In this document: positions 57,282 through 64,000 of the stretch, one piece after another
Position numbering within the stretch: the first letter of the stretch is position 1
How the letters are laid out: every line of letters starts with the position of its first letter
Position numbers and translations under genes: made by a program
Notes under the pieces: model-generated
What the model was told of the DNA's origin: nothing
The model's input: the letters and a program-made list of their open reading frames with translations, nothing else
The model's database searches: none
Source: JAHEKD01 sp965204695
GTDB taxonomy: Bacteria; Pseudomonadota; Gammaproteobacteria; Arenicellales; JAHEKD01
Assembly (NCBI GenBank): GCA_965204695.1
Contig: OZ242007.1
Coordinates: forward strand, 1,736,001 to 1,800,000
Reading direction: 5' to 3'
Length of the DNA stretch: 64,000 nucleotides

Positions 57282-57773
57282 ATGAGCCACACAGTATTCT
57301 CTAAATTTACTCGATTCATTACGGTTTTCTTCTTAATCAGCCTTGCAGGTTGCTTATCAGCCAATAAAACTAATCTAGACGATTTAGTTCCTGATCCTAA
57401 ATATTCGCCAGCAGAGGTGGTACAGATTCAGATGAGTGCCTTGAAAGATCATAATGCACCCTATCAAGGTGCCGGCATAGAAATTACTTACCGCTTTGCC
57501 TCACCGGCTAACAAAGTTCAAACAGGTCCATTAGAACGATTTAAAACGCTATTCGATAATCCAGCTTACGCACCAATGCTTAATTATTCAAAGTTAGAAG
57601 TTGGACCGACTCAAAATTACGATACCAGTGCTAATGTGCCGATTATCATTACAGGGCATAATGGCCGAAAAGCAGCTTATATTTTTAGACTTAACAAACA
57701 AACCCAAAAGCCTTATGTAGATTGCTGGATGACATCTTCTGTCATTCGAGTTGCGATGGACGATCCAGTCTAG
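57282..57773 (+). CDS. DUF4864-like lipoprotein
   Basis: A 163-residue lipoprotein with LISLAGCLSAN near 18-28 (lipidated Cys at about 24). SPAEVVQIQMSALKDHNAPY near 42-61, then GIEITYRFASPANKVQTGPL and FDNPAYAPMLNYSKLEV match the DUF4864 NTF2-like family. The end TQKPYVDCWMTSSVIRV is conserved. The function is unknown. It follows the YcaQ gene by 26 bases in the same direction, so co-transcription is likely. The family A repeat begins right after its stop. Confidence 0.83.
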   Translation: MSHTVFSKFTRFITVFFLISLAGCLSANKTNLDDLVPDPKYSPAEVVQIQMSALKDHNAPYQGAGIEITYRFASPANKVQTGPLERFKTLFDNPAYAPMLNYSKLEVGPTQNYDTSANVPIIITGHNGRKAAYIFRLNKQTQKPYVDCWMTSSVIRVAMDDPV

Positions 57774-57775
57774 TC

Positions 57776-58122
57776 ATAGATTCCCCCGGGCTTGTGCCGG
57801 AACCTCAATATAATTACTAAAATCCGGTTAAACCCGGGGCGCTTACCGTAACAGCCTTTCAGCTGATCCGATCAACATCGCGTCTTATAGATCAGCGATG
57901 TTCAATCTATATACACTCATTCATCCATAGGCATTTCTAATTCCTGCGTTCTTTCTGTTATCCAGATCTGTTTCAACATGTACGTCAAAACGATCTGTTA
58001 GGTACATTACTGACCTGTCAGGTTCGAACAACAGTTAGCAGATCCCTCGCAAGCCCGGCATTGAGTTATAGTGTTGATGAGCCGGGACAAGCCCGTGGTA
58101 TTCTCATCCTTACGCTAACGAT
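57776..58122. repeat. Dispersed repeat, family A, copy 2 (with insert)
   Basis: It has the same blocks as 23509-23739 in the same order: AGATTCCCCCGGGCTTGTGC, GTAACAGCCTTTCAGCTGAT, CTATATACACTCATTCAT, then GAGCCGGGACAAGCCCGTGG. After the third block an extra 120 bases (GGCATTTCTAATTCC to GATCCCTCGC) are inserted that resemble the interior of the family B copy at 33887-34143. It fills the gap before the small ORF at 58200. Confidence 0.82.
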
Positions 58123-58199
58123 AATAAACATTTCATTGACGTTAGCTTCACTTGAGATTTGCTATACTGATCATGTAAATTTTAAATGCGGAGGATTTT

Positions 58200-58400
58200 A
58201 TGGCATCCCAATATCAACCTGCTCAGATCTCAGATGAAGATTTGCAGACCATACAAAATATGGAAAATGATATGGACAAAGTTATTGTTGCAGTCGAACC
58301 TGAACCTAAATTTGCTGAACTCTCAGAATCTGAACTTGCTAATTTACAACAAGCAGAACAAAAACTCGGTGTCGTGATGTTGGCTTATGATCAGGCTTAA
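58200..58400 (+). CDS. Small acidic protein of unknown function
   Basis: A 66-residue acidic protein, ISDEDLQTIQNMENDMDKVI and LSESELANLQQAEQKLGVVM, mostly helical. GGAGG five bases before the ATG at 58200 gives a strong ribosome-binding site, and a TATACT -10-like element lies near 58163. No family is recognised. The strong translation signal and the regular heptad-like leucines suggest a real, well-expressed small protein. It is followed by the MFS gene in the same direction. Confidence 0.72.
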   Translation: MASQYQPAQISDEDLQTIQNMENDMDKVIVAVEPEPKFAELSESELANLQQAEQKLGVVMLAYDQA

Positions 58401-58468
58401 GACTAAATAAACTTTTTCAATTATTGGAGCTTAAGATACACTTCGGCTGACACAATCGATTTCAGCCA

Positions 58469-59734
58469 GTGAATAAAATATTTCGCACTGAATGGCAGCT
58501 TTTGCTATTTGGATTTTTACTTTCTTTCTGGTCAGCGCCAGGCCAAACCTTTTTCATTTCCTTATTCGGGGGCGCGATTCGTGAAGAGTTATCGCTCAGT
58601 CACGGTCAATTCGGTGGCATTTATTCTTTAGCAACTTTATTAAGTGCTATTGCCATAGTTTATACCGGTACACTGGTAGACCGTGTTGATTTAAAAAAAT
58701 TTAGCATAGCGATAGTTATAGGTTCTTTTATCGGTTGTTTGCTTATTTCTTTTAGTCATGGTGCAGTCTTACTTTTGCTGAGCATATTTTTAACCCGGCA
58801 TATCGGTCAAGGCTTAAATACACTCACTAGTGTCACTTCAATGGTTCGCTATCTGGAACCCATTAAAGGCAAAGCCACAGCAATTAGTCAAACAGGATAC
58901 TCTCTGTCAGAAGCAATCTTGCCTAGTATTATTATCAGCTTAATACTTTGGCTAGGCTGGCGTGTGACTTGGCAAATTACTGCTGTGACTATGTTGATGA
59001 TCATGATCCCTTCGATTTTCTATTTATTACGAAACCACGACATTCGTCATACTAATTATTTAAAGCAATTAGAGGATGTAGAGAATACTGAAAGAACTTA
59101 CACGCGTCGTCAGTGGACTCGCTCGCAGGTTTTGCGTGATAAGCGATTTTATATGTTTTTGCCAGCGCTGCTCGCTCATGCGATTTTGTTCACCGGCTTT
59201 ATTTTTCATCAGATTCATCTGATTGAATCCAAAGGCTGGTCACTGTGGTTTTGGGGAGTGTTGTTCAGTGTTTATGCGACAGTCGCGTTTTTATTTTCAC
59301 TTTATGCCGGTCACCTTATTGACAAATACGGAGCTGCGAGGCTAATAGCCATATCACCATTGCCACTTGGTCTGGGATTATTATTACTCTCTGCTTCATC
59401 ACACACACTGGCTGCTGTCTGCTTTATGCTTTTGTTAGGTCTTTCATCCGGATTCGTGAATACCCTATCCGGTCCTTTTTACTCCGAGCTTTACGGCAAC
59501 AAGCACCTGGCTTCGATTAAGTCACTTTCAACTTCAATGATGGTCTTTTCTTCATCATTATCGCCATTTTTGCTTGGCTGGTTTTTCGACCAGGGCGTCA
59601 GCGTGGAAACACTGACCTTTGGCGGTGCGATCTATGTTGTCATGGCAAGTTTATTGGCACTTTATGCCTATCAACTCAGTCGCGATGATCCAAACCTGAT
59701 TAATAGAACAACTCCTAATAAACTGCCTGATTGA
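58469..59734 (+). CDS. MFS transporter
   Basis: A 421-residue inner-membrane protein with twelve hydrophobic helices. SFWSAPGQTFFISLFGGAIR and ELSLSHGQFGGIYSLATLLS near 19-59 belong to the oxalate/formate-antiporter or NNP-like MFS type. VYTGTLVDRVDLKKFSIAIV is the loop 2-3 region and SLYAGHLIDKYGAARLIAIS the second-half equivalent. The start is GTG at 58469. It sits alone after the small acidic gene, and no regulator is adjacent. The substrate is unknown; an organic acid is a reasonable guess. Confidence 0.87.
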   Translation: MNKIFRTEWQLLLFGFLLSFWSAPGQTFFISLFGGAIREELSLSHGQFGGIYSLATLLSAIAIVYTGTLVDRVDLKKFSIAIVIGSFIGCLLISFSHGAVLLLLSIFLTRHIGQGLNTLTSVTSMVRYLEPIKGKATAISQTGYSLSEAILPSIIISLILWLGWRVTWQITAVTMLMIMIPSIFYLLRNHDIRHTNYLKQLEDVENTERTYTRRQWTRSQVLRDKRFYMFLPALLAHAILFTGFIFHQIHLIESKGWSLWFWGVLFSVYATVAFLFSLYAGHLIDKYGAARLIAISPLPLGLGLLLLSASSHTLAAVCFMLLLGLSSGFVNTLSGPFYSELYGNKHLASIKSLSTSMMVFSSSLSPFLLGWFFDQGVSVETLTFGGAIYVVMASLLALYAYQLSRDDPNLINRTTPNKLPD

Positions 59735-59811
59735 TTACCCGATTCTAACTTGAATAGTTAGGGTATTACCTGTTAAAGTTCACGTAACTTACTGATCTGA
59801 AATTAATTTTC

Positions 59812-60951
59812 TTGAAAAAAGGATTGCTAACAATTTGGTTGTGCGTGGCGCTAATAATTCCGGCTATTGGGCAAGCACAAAGTTCACTCGTCTTAAGTGC
59901 TCTGCCCGGCCGATTAATACACGATGCTACCTATCTGCCTAGACCACCTTATTGGCCGCCTGAGTTTCCTTGGAATGGTGCAGGTTTAAACACTGATCCG
60001 TCATATCGGTATGGTGCGGCTTTAATCCGTGAGAACAATGATGATTTACACTTTTGGGCTTGCACTGAAGGTGATGAAACTTTCGCCGATTATATTCGCT
60101 ATCGGCACTCTACAAACGGGGGTGTTTCATGGACCAATGATGTTATCGCGCTTGCGCCAACAGCTAATAGTGAAGATGGTTGGGCTGTATGTGACCCTAA
60201 TGTAATCAAAGTAGGGAGTTACTATTATTTAGCTTACACCGCTGCCGTGGGCACATACAGTGGATTTAATAACCATGTTTTTATTGCGCGATCTTTCAGG
60301 CCGGATGGTGGCTATCAAAAATGGAATGGTAGCGGTTGGGGCGGTAATAAACCAAAACCGATTCTGCGCTATACAGGCCCTGTAAATAGATGGGGATTCG
60401 GCGAGCCGAATATGGTTGTAAAAGGCAATACGGTTTTTCTTTATTATACTGAAGATCTAGGCGTCCCCAGAACAAGAGTCGCTACTGCCCCGATAAACAA
60501 TGCTAACTGGCCAACTAATCTGACTAATCGAGGTTTTGCAATTGCTAACCGTGACTGGGCTGAAGATCAAACTGATGTAAAGTATCTGCCAGAAGTAAAT
60601 CGTTTTATTGCTACAGGCATAGGTAATCGCTTTACCAGCAATAGCTATGTTCATGTCTGGCAATCAACCGATGGCTTGAGGTTTCAACCACTTAGCAACG
60701 ACAATATTGTCGCTAATATTCAACCCACAGCACATAATATTGGTATGTCCGGTAATTTCTTAGGTCATGCAAAGATGGGAACTAATGAATATATTGCTTA
60801 CAGCTACACTGGACCTGGAGGCGAATGGGGACGCTGGAACAGCTGGTTAAATCAAGTCAGAATTACAGGTGCGGGCTGGGTTGAGCAACCTACACCGATA
60901 CCAAGCAAAACTGATATGATGCCAATGATAATGTTGTTACTCGAAGATTAA
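59812..60951 (+). CDS. Exported propeller-fold protein (glycosidase-like)
   Basis: A 379-residue protein with a signal peptide ending near IGQAQ (about 22). The rest has repeated blade-like blocks: YRYGAALIRENNDDLHFWAC, YIRYRHSTNGGVSW, DPNVIKVGSYYYLAYTAAVG, GEPNMVVKGNTVFLYYTEDL and YLPEVNRFIATGIGNRF. These Asp/Glu-anchored sheets recall the five-bladed propeller of GH43/GH32/GH130-like enzymes, and WAVCDPNVIK and GFGEPNMV could hold the acidic catalytic pair. The exact family is not fixed. The start is TTG at 59812. The protein would act in the periplasm or outside the cell, probably on a glycan (inference). Confidence 0.78.
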   Translation: MKKGLLTIWLCVALIIPAIGQAQSSLVLSALPGRLIHDATYLPRPPYWPPEFPWNGAGLNTDPSYRYGAALIRENNDDLHFWACTEGDETFADYIRYRHSTNGGVSWTNDVIALAPTANSEDGWAVCDPNVIKVGSYYYLAYTAAVGTYSGFNNHVFIARSFRPDGGYQKWNGSGWGGNKPKPILRYTGPVNRWGFGEPNMVVKGNTVFLYYTEDLGVPRTRVATAPINNANWPTNLTNRGFAIANRDWAEDQTDVKYLPEVNRFIATGIGNRFTSNSYVHVWQSTDGLRFQPLSNDNIVANIQPTAHNIGMSGNFLGHAKMGTNEYIAYSYTGPGGEWGRWNSWLNQVRITGAGWVEQPTPIPSKTDMMPMIMLLLED

Positions 60952-61121
60952 CAGCTATCCATCCAGAACTCGGCAGCTAATTTCTTTAATCTTGTTGCTC
61001 TGGTATTTGCTATTAATCAAAGTGTTATCGGCAAGAATAAGATTGGATTATCACTTCTAAAATTCATTCGATTTAAAACCAGCAAAAATACAAGGTTATT
61101 TCTCTAACTCACTTTAGCTGA

Positions 61122-62078
61122 TCAAGTATCTCCACCATAAGCATCGATATATCCCAGAAATTGGGCAACCGTCAGTGCGCCAAGATAGGATGTCGCCCCG
61201 GTGCCAACATCCAATAACGGATTGACTTCGACAAAATCAAACCCGATAACGTTGAAGCGTTTGGCTATCACCTTTAGCGTATCCATCACTTCGATATAAC
61301 CAGGACCATCGGGTTCACCAGATACACACCCTGGAACCAATGGCATATCATAAACATCTACATCGATACTGACATAGCAAGTCTGGCCATCAGCAATATG
61401 CTCAGTGACACCCTGTGCTCCCAATTCACGCCATTTGGGCATGGTCATAATTTGTGAACCATTGTCGCGAGCCCGCGTAAACGACTCAACATCATCACGC
61501 CTGCTGCGTATACCGATCTGAGTCAGGCTTTGTACATGATCAAGAGAATGTAATAAATCAAAGGACTGGCCATTGGTGTAAAGGGTTCCGTCGGACTCAT
61601 TTTCATAATCCAGATGTGCATCAAGCTGAATCACATGCACTGGCTGGTCAATTGCCCGAACAACTGGATAGGTTAGCGTATGATCACCACCTATCACAAT
61701 CGGTAAAGCATTTTTGTTTCTAATCGTTGCAACTGTATCTGACAAATTTTGCATAGTCAGTTCCGGGCGAGAGGGATGGATATCAATATCACCCAAGTCA
61801 ACAATACGACACTCAGCCATTACGCTACGTAAATAACTTTTACCAGTTTCCAGATCACTGATGCCCGAAGGATCGAAACGCAAGGAATGCTCGCGTATCG
61901 AACGTGGACCGAATCGTGAGCCCGGCATAAATGGAGAACCTTCATCATAAGGAACTCCTATGACCGCATAGTAAGCCTGCAGATCATTGATGTCACTTTG
62001 ATAATCGCTTCTAAGAAAAGTAGCAATTCCAGTGTATCCACGATTTATACGATTGTGTCCACTCATGTTTGTGCTCAT
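61122..62078 (-). CDS. Ureohydrolase-family enzyme (agmatinase-like)
   Basis: A 318-residue arginase/agmatinase-fold enzyme. GVPYDEGSPFMPGSRFGPRS near 37-56 is the family N-terminal motif. The binuclear Mn site uses PIVIGGDHTLTYP near 131-143, QLDAHLDYE near 152-160 and YVSIDVDVYDMP near 236-247. Members hydrolyse arginine, agmatine, guanidinobutyrate or other guanidines to urea. The substrate cannot be decided. It is the last gene of a set transcribed leftward with a VOC-family gene and mmuM. No polyamine synthesis gene is adjacent. Confidence 0.92.
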   Translation of the reverse strand: MSTNMSGHNRINRGYTGIATFLRSDYQSDINDLQAYYAVIGVPYDEGSPFMPGSRFGPRSIREHSLRFDPSGISDLETGKSYLRSVMAECRIVDLGDIDIHPSRPELTMQNLSDTVATIRNKNALPIVIGGDHTLTYPVVRAIDQPVHVIQLDAHLDYENESDGTLYTNGQSFDLLHSLDHVQSLTQIGIRSRRDDVESFTRARDNGSQIMTMPKWRELGAQGVTEHIADGQTCYVSIDVDVYDMPLVPGCVSGEPDGPGYIEVMDTLKVIAKRFNVIGFDFVEVNPLLDVGTGATSYLGALTVAQFLGYIDAYGGDT

Positions 62079-62100
62079 AGTTAATCCTTAGTGTCTGTAC

Positions 62101-62784
62101 TTATTTATGTGTTAGTTTCGAAGATAATTGCTTTAATCCGCTCGGAGTATTAATCGAGGCAATCATATATGCAGTTTGATTGTTATCGATATCATTAACA
62201 GTGACCAAATGGTCTACCCTGATTTTCTCAAGTATAGATCTAAGCCATGAAGCATTAGGGTGGTATAAGTCAATTTTTTGAAATTTGCAGCCACAATCCG
62301 CCATACTTGCTGCCGGGTGAACTTCGGTATTCCACTTCATCACATATGGAACCAACCCACCGGCAAGTAGCCGTCCATCTTCTGGCAAACAGAAATGCCA
62401 ACTTAAATTTCCACGGCTGATTAATTCAGGTTGTCCAAATGCAAATCTTGCCTTGCTTACTATGTCACTAATATTAGTTGTATTGACAACCCAACCAACT
62501 AAACGAGGTTGTTGCGAAATAGACTCTCGTACAAAAGGATCATCCAGCCCATACCATCGTGGACGAGTCGGTTGCTCGGCATCAGAGTTAACAGCAATCA
62601 CCTCAAGAAAAATTTGCTCACCTATTCTCATCAGATGATTGTGAGTCCCCATTTGGGGATGCTGACCACCATAAGGAATATCAACATCCAGTGCTTGCCT
62701 GATGTAGTCGACTCCAGTTGTTAAATTAGCGGCTGCAATGACCAGATGATCGAGATTTGGAATTAAGCTAGCTTGTGACTGCAT
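62101..62784 (-). CDS. VOC-like (glyoxalase-3-type) protein
   Basis: A 227-residue protein. LIPNLDHLVIAAANLTTGVD near 7-26, GGQHPQMGTHNHLMRIGEQI near 39-58 and FLEVIAVNSDAEQPTRPRWY near 59-78 match the Glyoxalase_3 / VOC-type fold with His and Glu ligands (LDHLV, THNHL, FLEV). The second half (SWHFCLPEDGRLLAGGLVPY) completes a pseudo-dimer. A dioxygenase or isomerase of a small metabolite is plausible. It overlaps the mmuM gene by 17 bases and precedes the ureohydrolase by 22. Confidence 0.83.
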   Translation of the reverse strand: MQSQASLIPNLDHLVIAAANLTTGVDYIRQALDVDIPYGGQHPQMGTHNHLMRIGEQIFLEVIAVNSDAEQPTRPRWYGLDDPFVRESISQQPRLVGWVVNTTNISDIVSKARFAFGQPELISRGNLSWHFCLPEDGRLLAGGLVPYVMKWNTEVHPAASMADCGCKFQKIDLYHPNASWLRSILEKIRVDHLVTVNDIDNNQTAYMIASINTPSGLKQLSSKLTHK

Positions 62785-63712
62785 TCAAATTCTGCACCAT
62801 CAATTTAATCTGAGATGGACCCACACGACAACAACCTCCGATAATTTTAGAACCTTGCTGATACCAATCTACGGCCTTCTCAGGGATATTGAGTTTTTTT
62901 TCGGCGGCAGACCAAGTTTTGGTTTTAGCATCATAATGTTCACCCGAGTTTGGATAAATGATTATCGATTTATCGGGCAAAACTCTCTTTATCTGTTCGA
63001 TTAATGGACTGATATATTCAATAGCAGTGCAATTAATCCCAACTGCTAGTACTTGAGGATGATCAACGAATAATTCCGTAATCTGTGTAACTGCAGTACC
63101 ATCATTAATGTGTCGAGAGTCTCTGCACGAAACACATAGCCAGGCAGGTGTTCTTACATTGGTTAATAAATCTGCTAATACTTTGGCCTCTTGATAACTT
63201 GGAATCGTTTCACAAGCTAAAATATCCGCTGGACTTTGGTCCAATATTTTTAATCTTTGTTGATGAAAGGCTTTAAGTTGCTCATCGGTTAGGCCATAGT
63301 TGCCTTTGTATTCCGAGCCATCTGCCAGATAGGCACCATAAGGACCTACACTGGCTGCTATCAAAGGCCTATCCGATTGTGGAAGTTCACTTAGATAACT
63401 GTCGATTGCTTTTTCAGCAAGTTCAATTGAACGTCTGAGTAATTTTTTTGCTTCATTCTCTGATAAGCCTTTTGATATAAATCCTTGAATTGACGCTTGA
63501 TAACTTGCTGTAGTTATAATCTGCGCACCTGCTCTCAAATAAGCAAGATGTGCATTAATAATCGCTTGTGGGTTATTTCGCAGTAGTTCAGCAGACCATA
63601 GCGATGTATTTAAATCACACCCTTGAGCTTCCAACTGGGTGGCCAAACCACCATCAAGGATAACTGGTTTATCAGTATCTATTAAACTTTTTAAATTATT
63701 ATTTAAACTCAT
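62768..63712 (-). CDS. mmuM: Homocysteine S-methyltransferase (MmuM-like)
   Basis: A 314-residue TIM-barrel enzyme. VILDGGLATQLEAQGCDL near 17-34, QIITTASYQASIQGF near 63-77 and VGINCTAIEYI near 223-233 with the zinc Cys, then KIIGGCCRVGP near 295-305 with the Cys pair, match homocysteine methyltransferases such as MmuM. It would transfer a methyl from S-methylmethionine or SAM to homocysteine to form methionine. ATG at 63712. No S-methylmethionine permease is adjacent. It is first in the leftward set with VOC and ureohydrolase genes and divergent from the NnrU-like gene. Confidence 0.92.
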   Translation of the reverse strand: MSLNNNLKSLIDTDKPVILDGGLATQLEAQGCDLNTSLWSAELLRNNPQAIINAHLAYLRAGAQIITTASYQASIQGFISKGLSENEAKKLLRRSIELAEKAIDSYLSELPQSDRPLIAASVGPYGAYLADGSEYKGNYGLTDEQLKAFHQQRLKILDQSPADILACETIPSYQEAKVLADLLTNVRTPAWLCVSCRDSRHINDGTAVTQITELFVDHPQVLAVGINCTAIEYISPLIEQIKRVLPDKSIIIYPNSGEHYDAKTKTWSAAEKKLNIPEKAVDWYQQGSKIIGGCCRVGPSQIKLMVQNLNAVTS

Positions 63713-63774
63713 CTGATAATTATATTCACCCCTGGTGATAAAATATCATCTAACTGCAAACAAATTTAATCATC

Positions 63775-64000
63775 ATGACACTTCTTATCTCTGGAATCAG
63801 CCTGTTTATTGTTGCTCATCTTTCACTGGGATTGGCGCCAGGCATTAAAAATGGAATTATCAGTGCGACCAGCGAAAAGGTCTGGCGCGGTTTATTTTCA
63901 GTAATCGCTTTAACCGCTATCGTGATGATTGTATTGGGCTGGAGGTCCACCTCTGTTGAGTATGCTTATGTACCGCCTCATTGGACACGACATGTCACAA
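63775..64000 (+). CDS. NnrU-like membrane protein, N-terminal part (cut by window edge)
   Basis: From the ATG at 63775 the frame runs MTLLISGISLFIVAHLSLGL, KNGIISATSEKVWRGLFS and VIALTAIVMIVLGWRSTSVE to the end of the window, with no stop. Two hydrophobic helices and the HLSLGLAP, VWRGLFS and PPHWTRH stretches match the NnrU family, inner-membrane proteins first linked to nitric-oxide reductase systems in denitrifiers but also widespread in non-denitrifiers. It is incomplete at the right edge. It diverges from mmuM by 62 bases. Confidence 0.82.
   Translation, partial: MTLLISGISLFIVAHLSLGLAPGIKNGIISATSEKVWRGLFSVIALTAIVMIVLGWRSTSVEYAYVPPHWTRHVT

Noticed and set aside
58186..58377. Overlapping plus-strand open frame in front of the small acidic gene
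   Set aside because: The frame at 58200 has GGAGG at the right spacing and a regular helical composition; the other frame has neither.
1..64000. tRNA, rRNA or riboswitch genes
   Set aside because: No cloverleaf with TTCGA-type loops, rRNA segment or known riboswitch core was recognised by eye; this is not a covariance-model search, so short RNAs may be missed.

Overview
The window looks like a piece of a gammaproteobacterial chromosome of moderate to low G+C. It carries an asparaginyl-tRNA synthetase, a long-form LeuA preceded by leucine-rich leader peptides, DapA, SlyD, DjlA, SrkA (YihE) and YheS/YcaQ-type proteins. The genus cannot be fixed from sequence reading alone. The integron and the many small-molecule transporters would suit an aquatic free-living species (inference).

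Positions 1-7053 are a chromosomal integron in decay. Fourteen gene cassettes lie on the minus strand, separated by thirteen recognisable attC sites that fall into about five sequence types. A putative attI lies near 6479-6535. A divergent integrase gene (plus strand, 6700-7053) keeps only its N-terminal start and C-terminal Tyr box; the catalytic middle is gone. Cassettes carry two brnTA toxin-antitoxin modules, two GFA-family proteins, a DUF1428 protein, GNAT and VOC enzymes, small zinc-ribbon membrane proteins and secreted proteins of unknown role. At least three cassettes are broken: an antitoxin-ParE toxin fusion, a DpnI-like endonuclease relative and a GNAT. A second small tyrosine-recombinase scrap lies at about 7894-7971.

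From 7.1 to 24.7 kb the content is ordinary chromosome: a secreted Rossmann-like protein, asnS, an EamA transporter with a GMC oxidoreductase, a SlyD/His-rich protein pair, a D-cysteine desulfhydrase-like enzyme, a DUF418 membrane protein, a LysE exporter, SrkA kinase, two tandem EamA transporters, a BenE-like transporter, then the leu leader region and leuA. From 24.6 to 33.9 kb there are LysR/EamA and AraC/MFS divergent pairs, a GH25 lysozyme beside a broken membrane-protein gene, and a c-type cytochrome-like secreted protein.

From 34.3 to 36.9 kb five genes overlap in one likely operon (CmcJ-like oxygenase, two tandem GFA proteins, NTF2-like protein, GNAT). From 36.9 to 48.4 kb there are an isochorismatase/GlxA-type regulator pair, a PEP mutase-like enzyme, cupin, SDR, EamA/LysR, an ACT-domain protein divergent from dapA, and a MocR-type regulator with a glutathione transferase scrap and PhzF. 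From 48.5 to 64 kb come an ABC-F ATPase, tandem SpoIIAA-like domains, a BKACE-family enzyme, an M14-like peptidase, DjlA, a YcaQ-type glycosylase, an MFS transporter, a secreted propeller protein, a ureohydrolase-VOC-MmuM cluster and the start of an NnrU-like gene.

Three families of short dispersed intergenic repeats run through the window; one copy appears to supply the ribosome-binding site of the next gene. Several genes are broken by what look like single-base indels, some in homopolymers, so true pseudogenes and assembly errors need to be separated. The most notable items are the decaying integron, the duplicated leucine leader peptides, the ACT protein paired with dapA, and three genes whose likely start lacks ATG, GTG or TTG.
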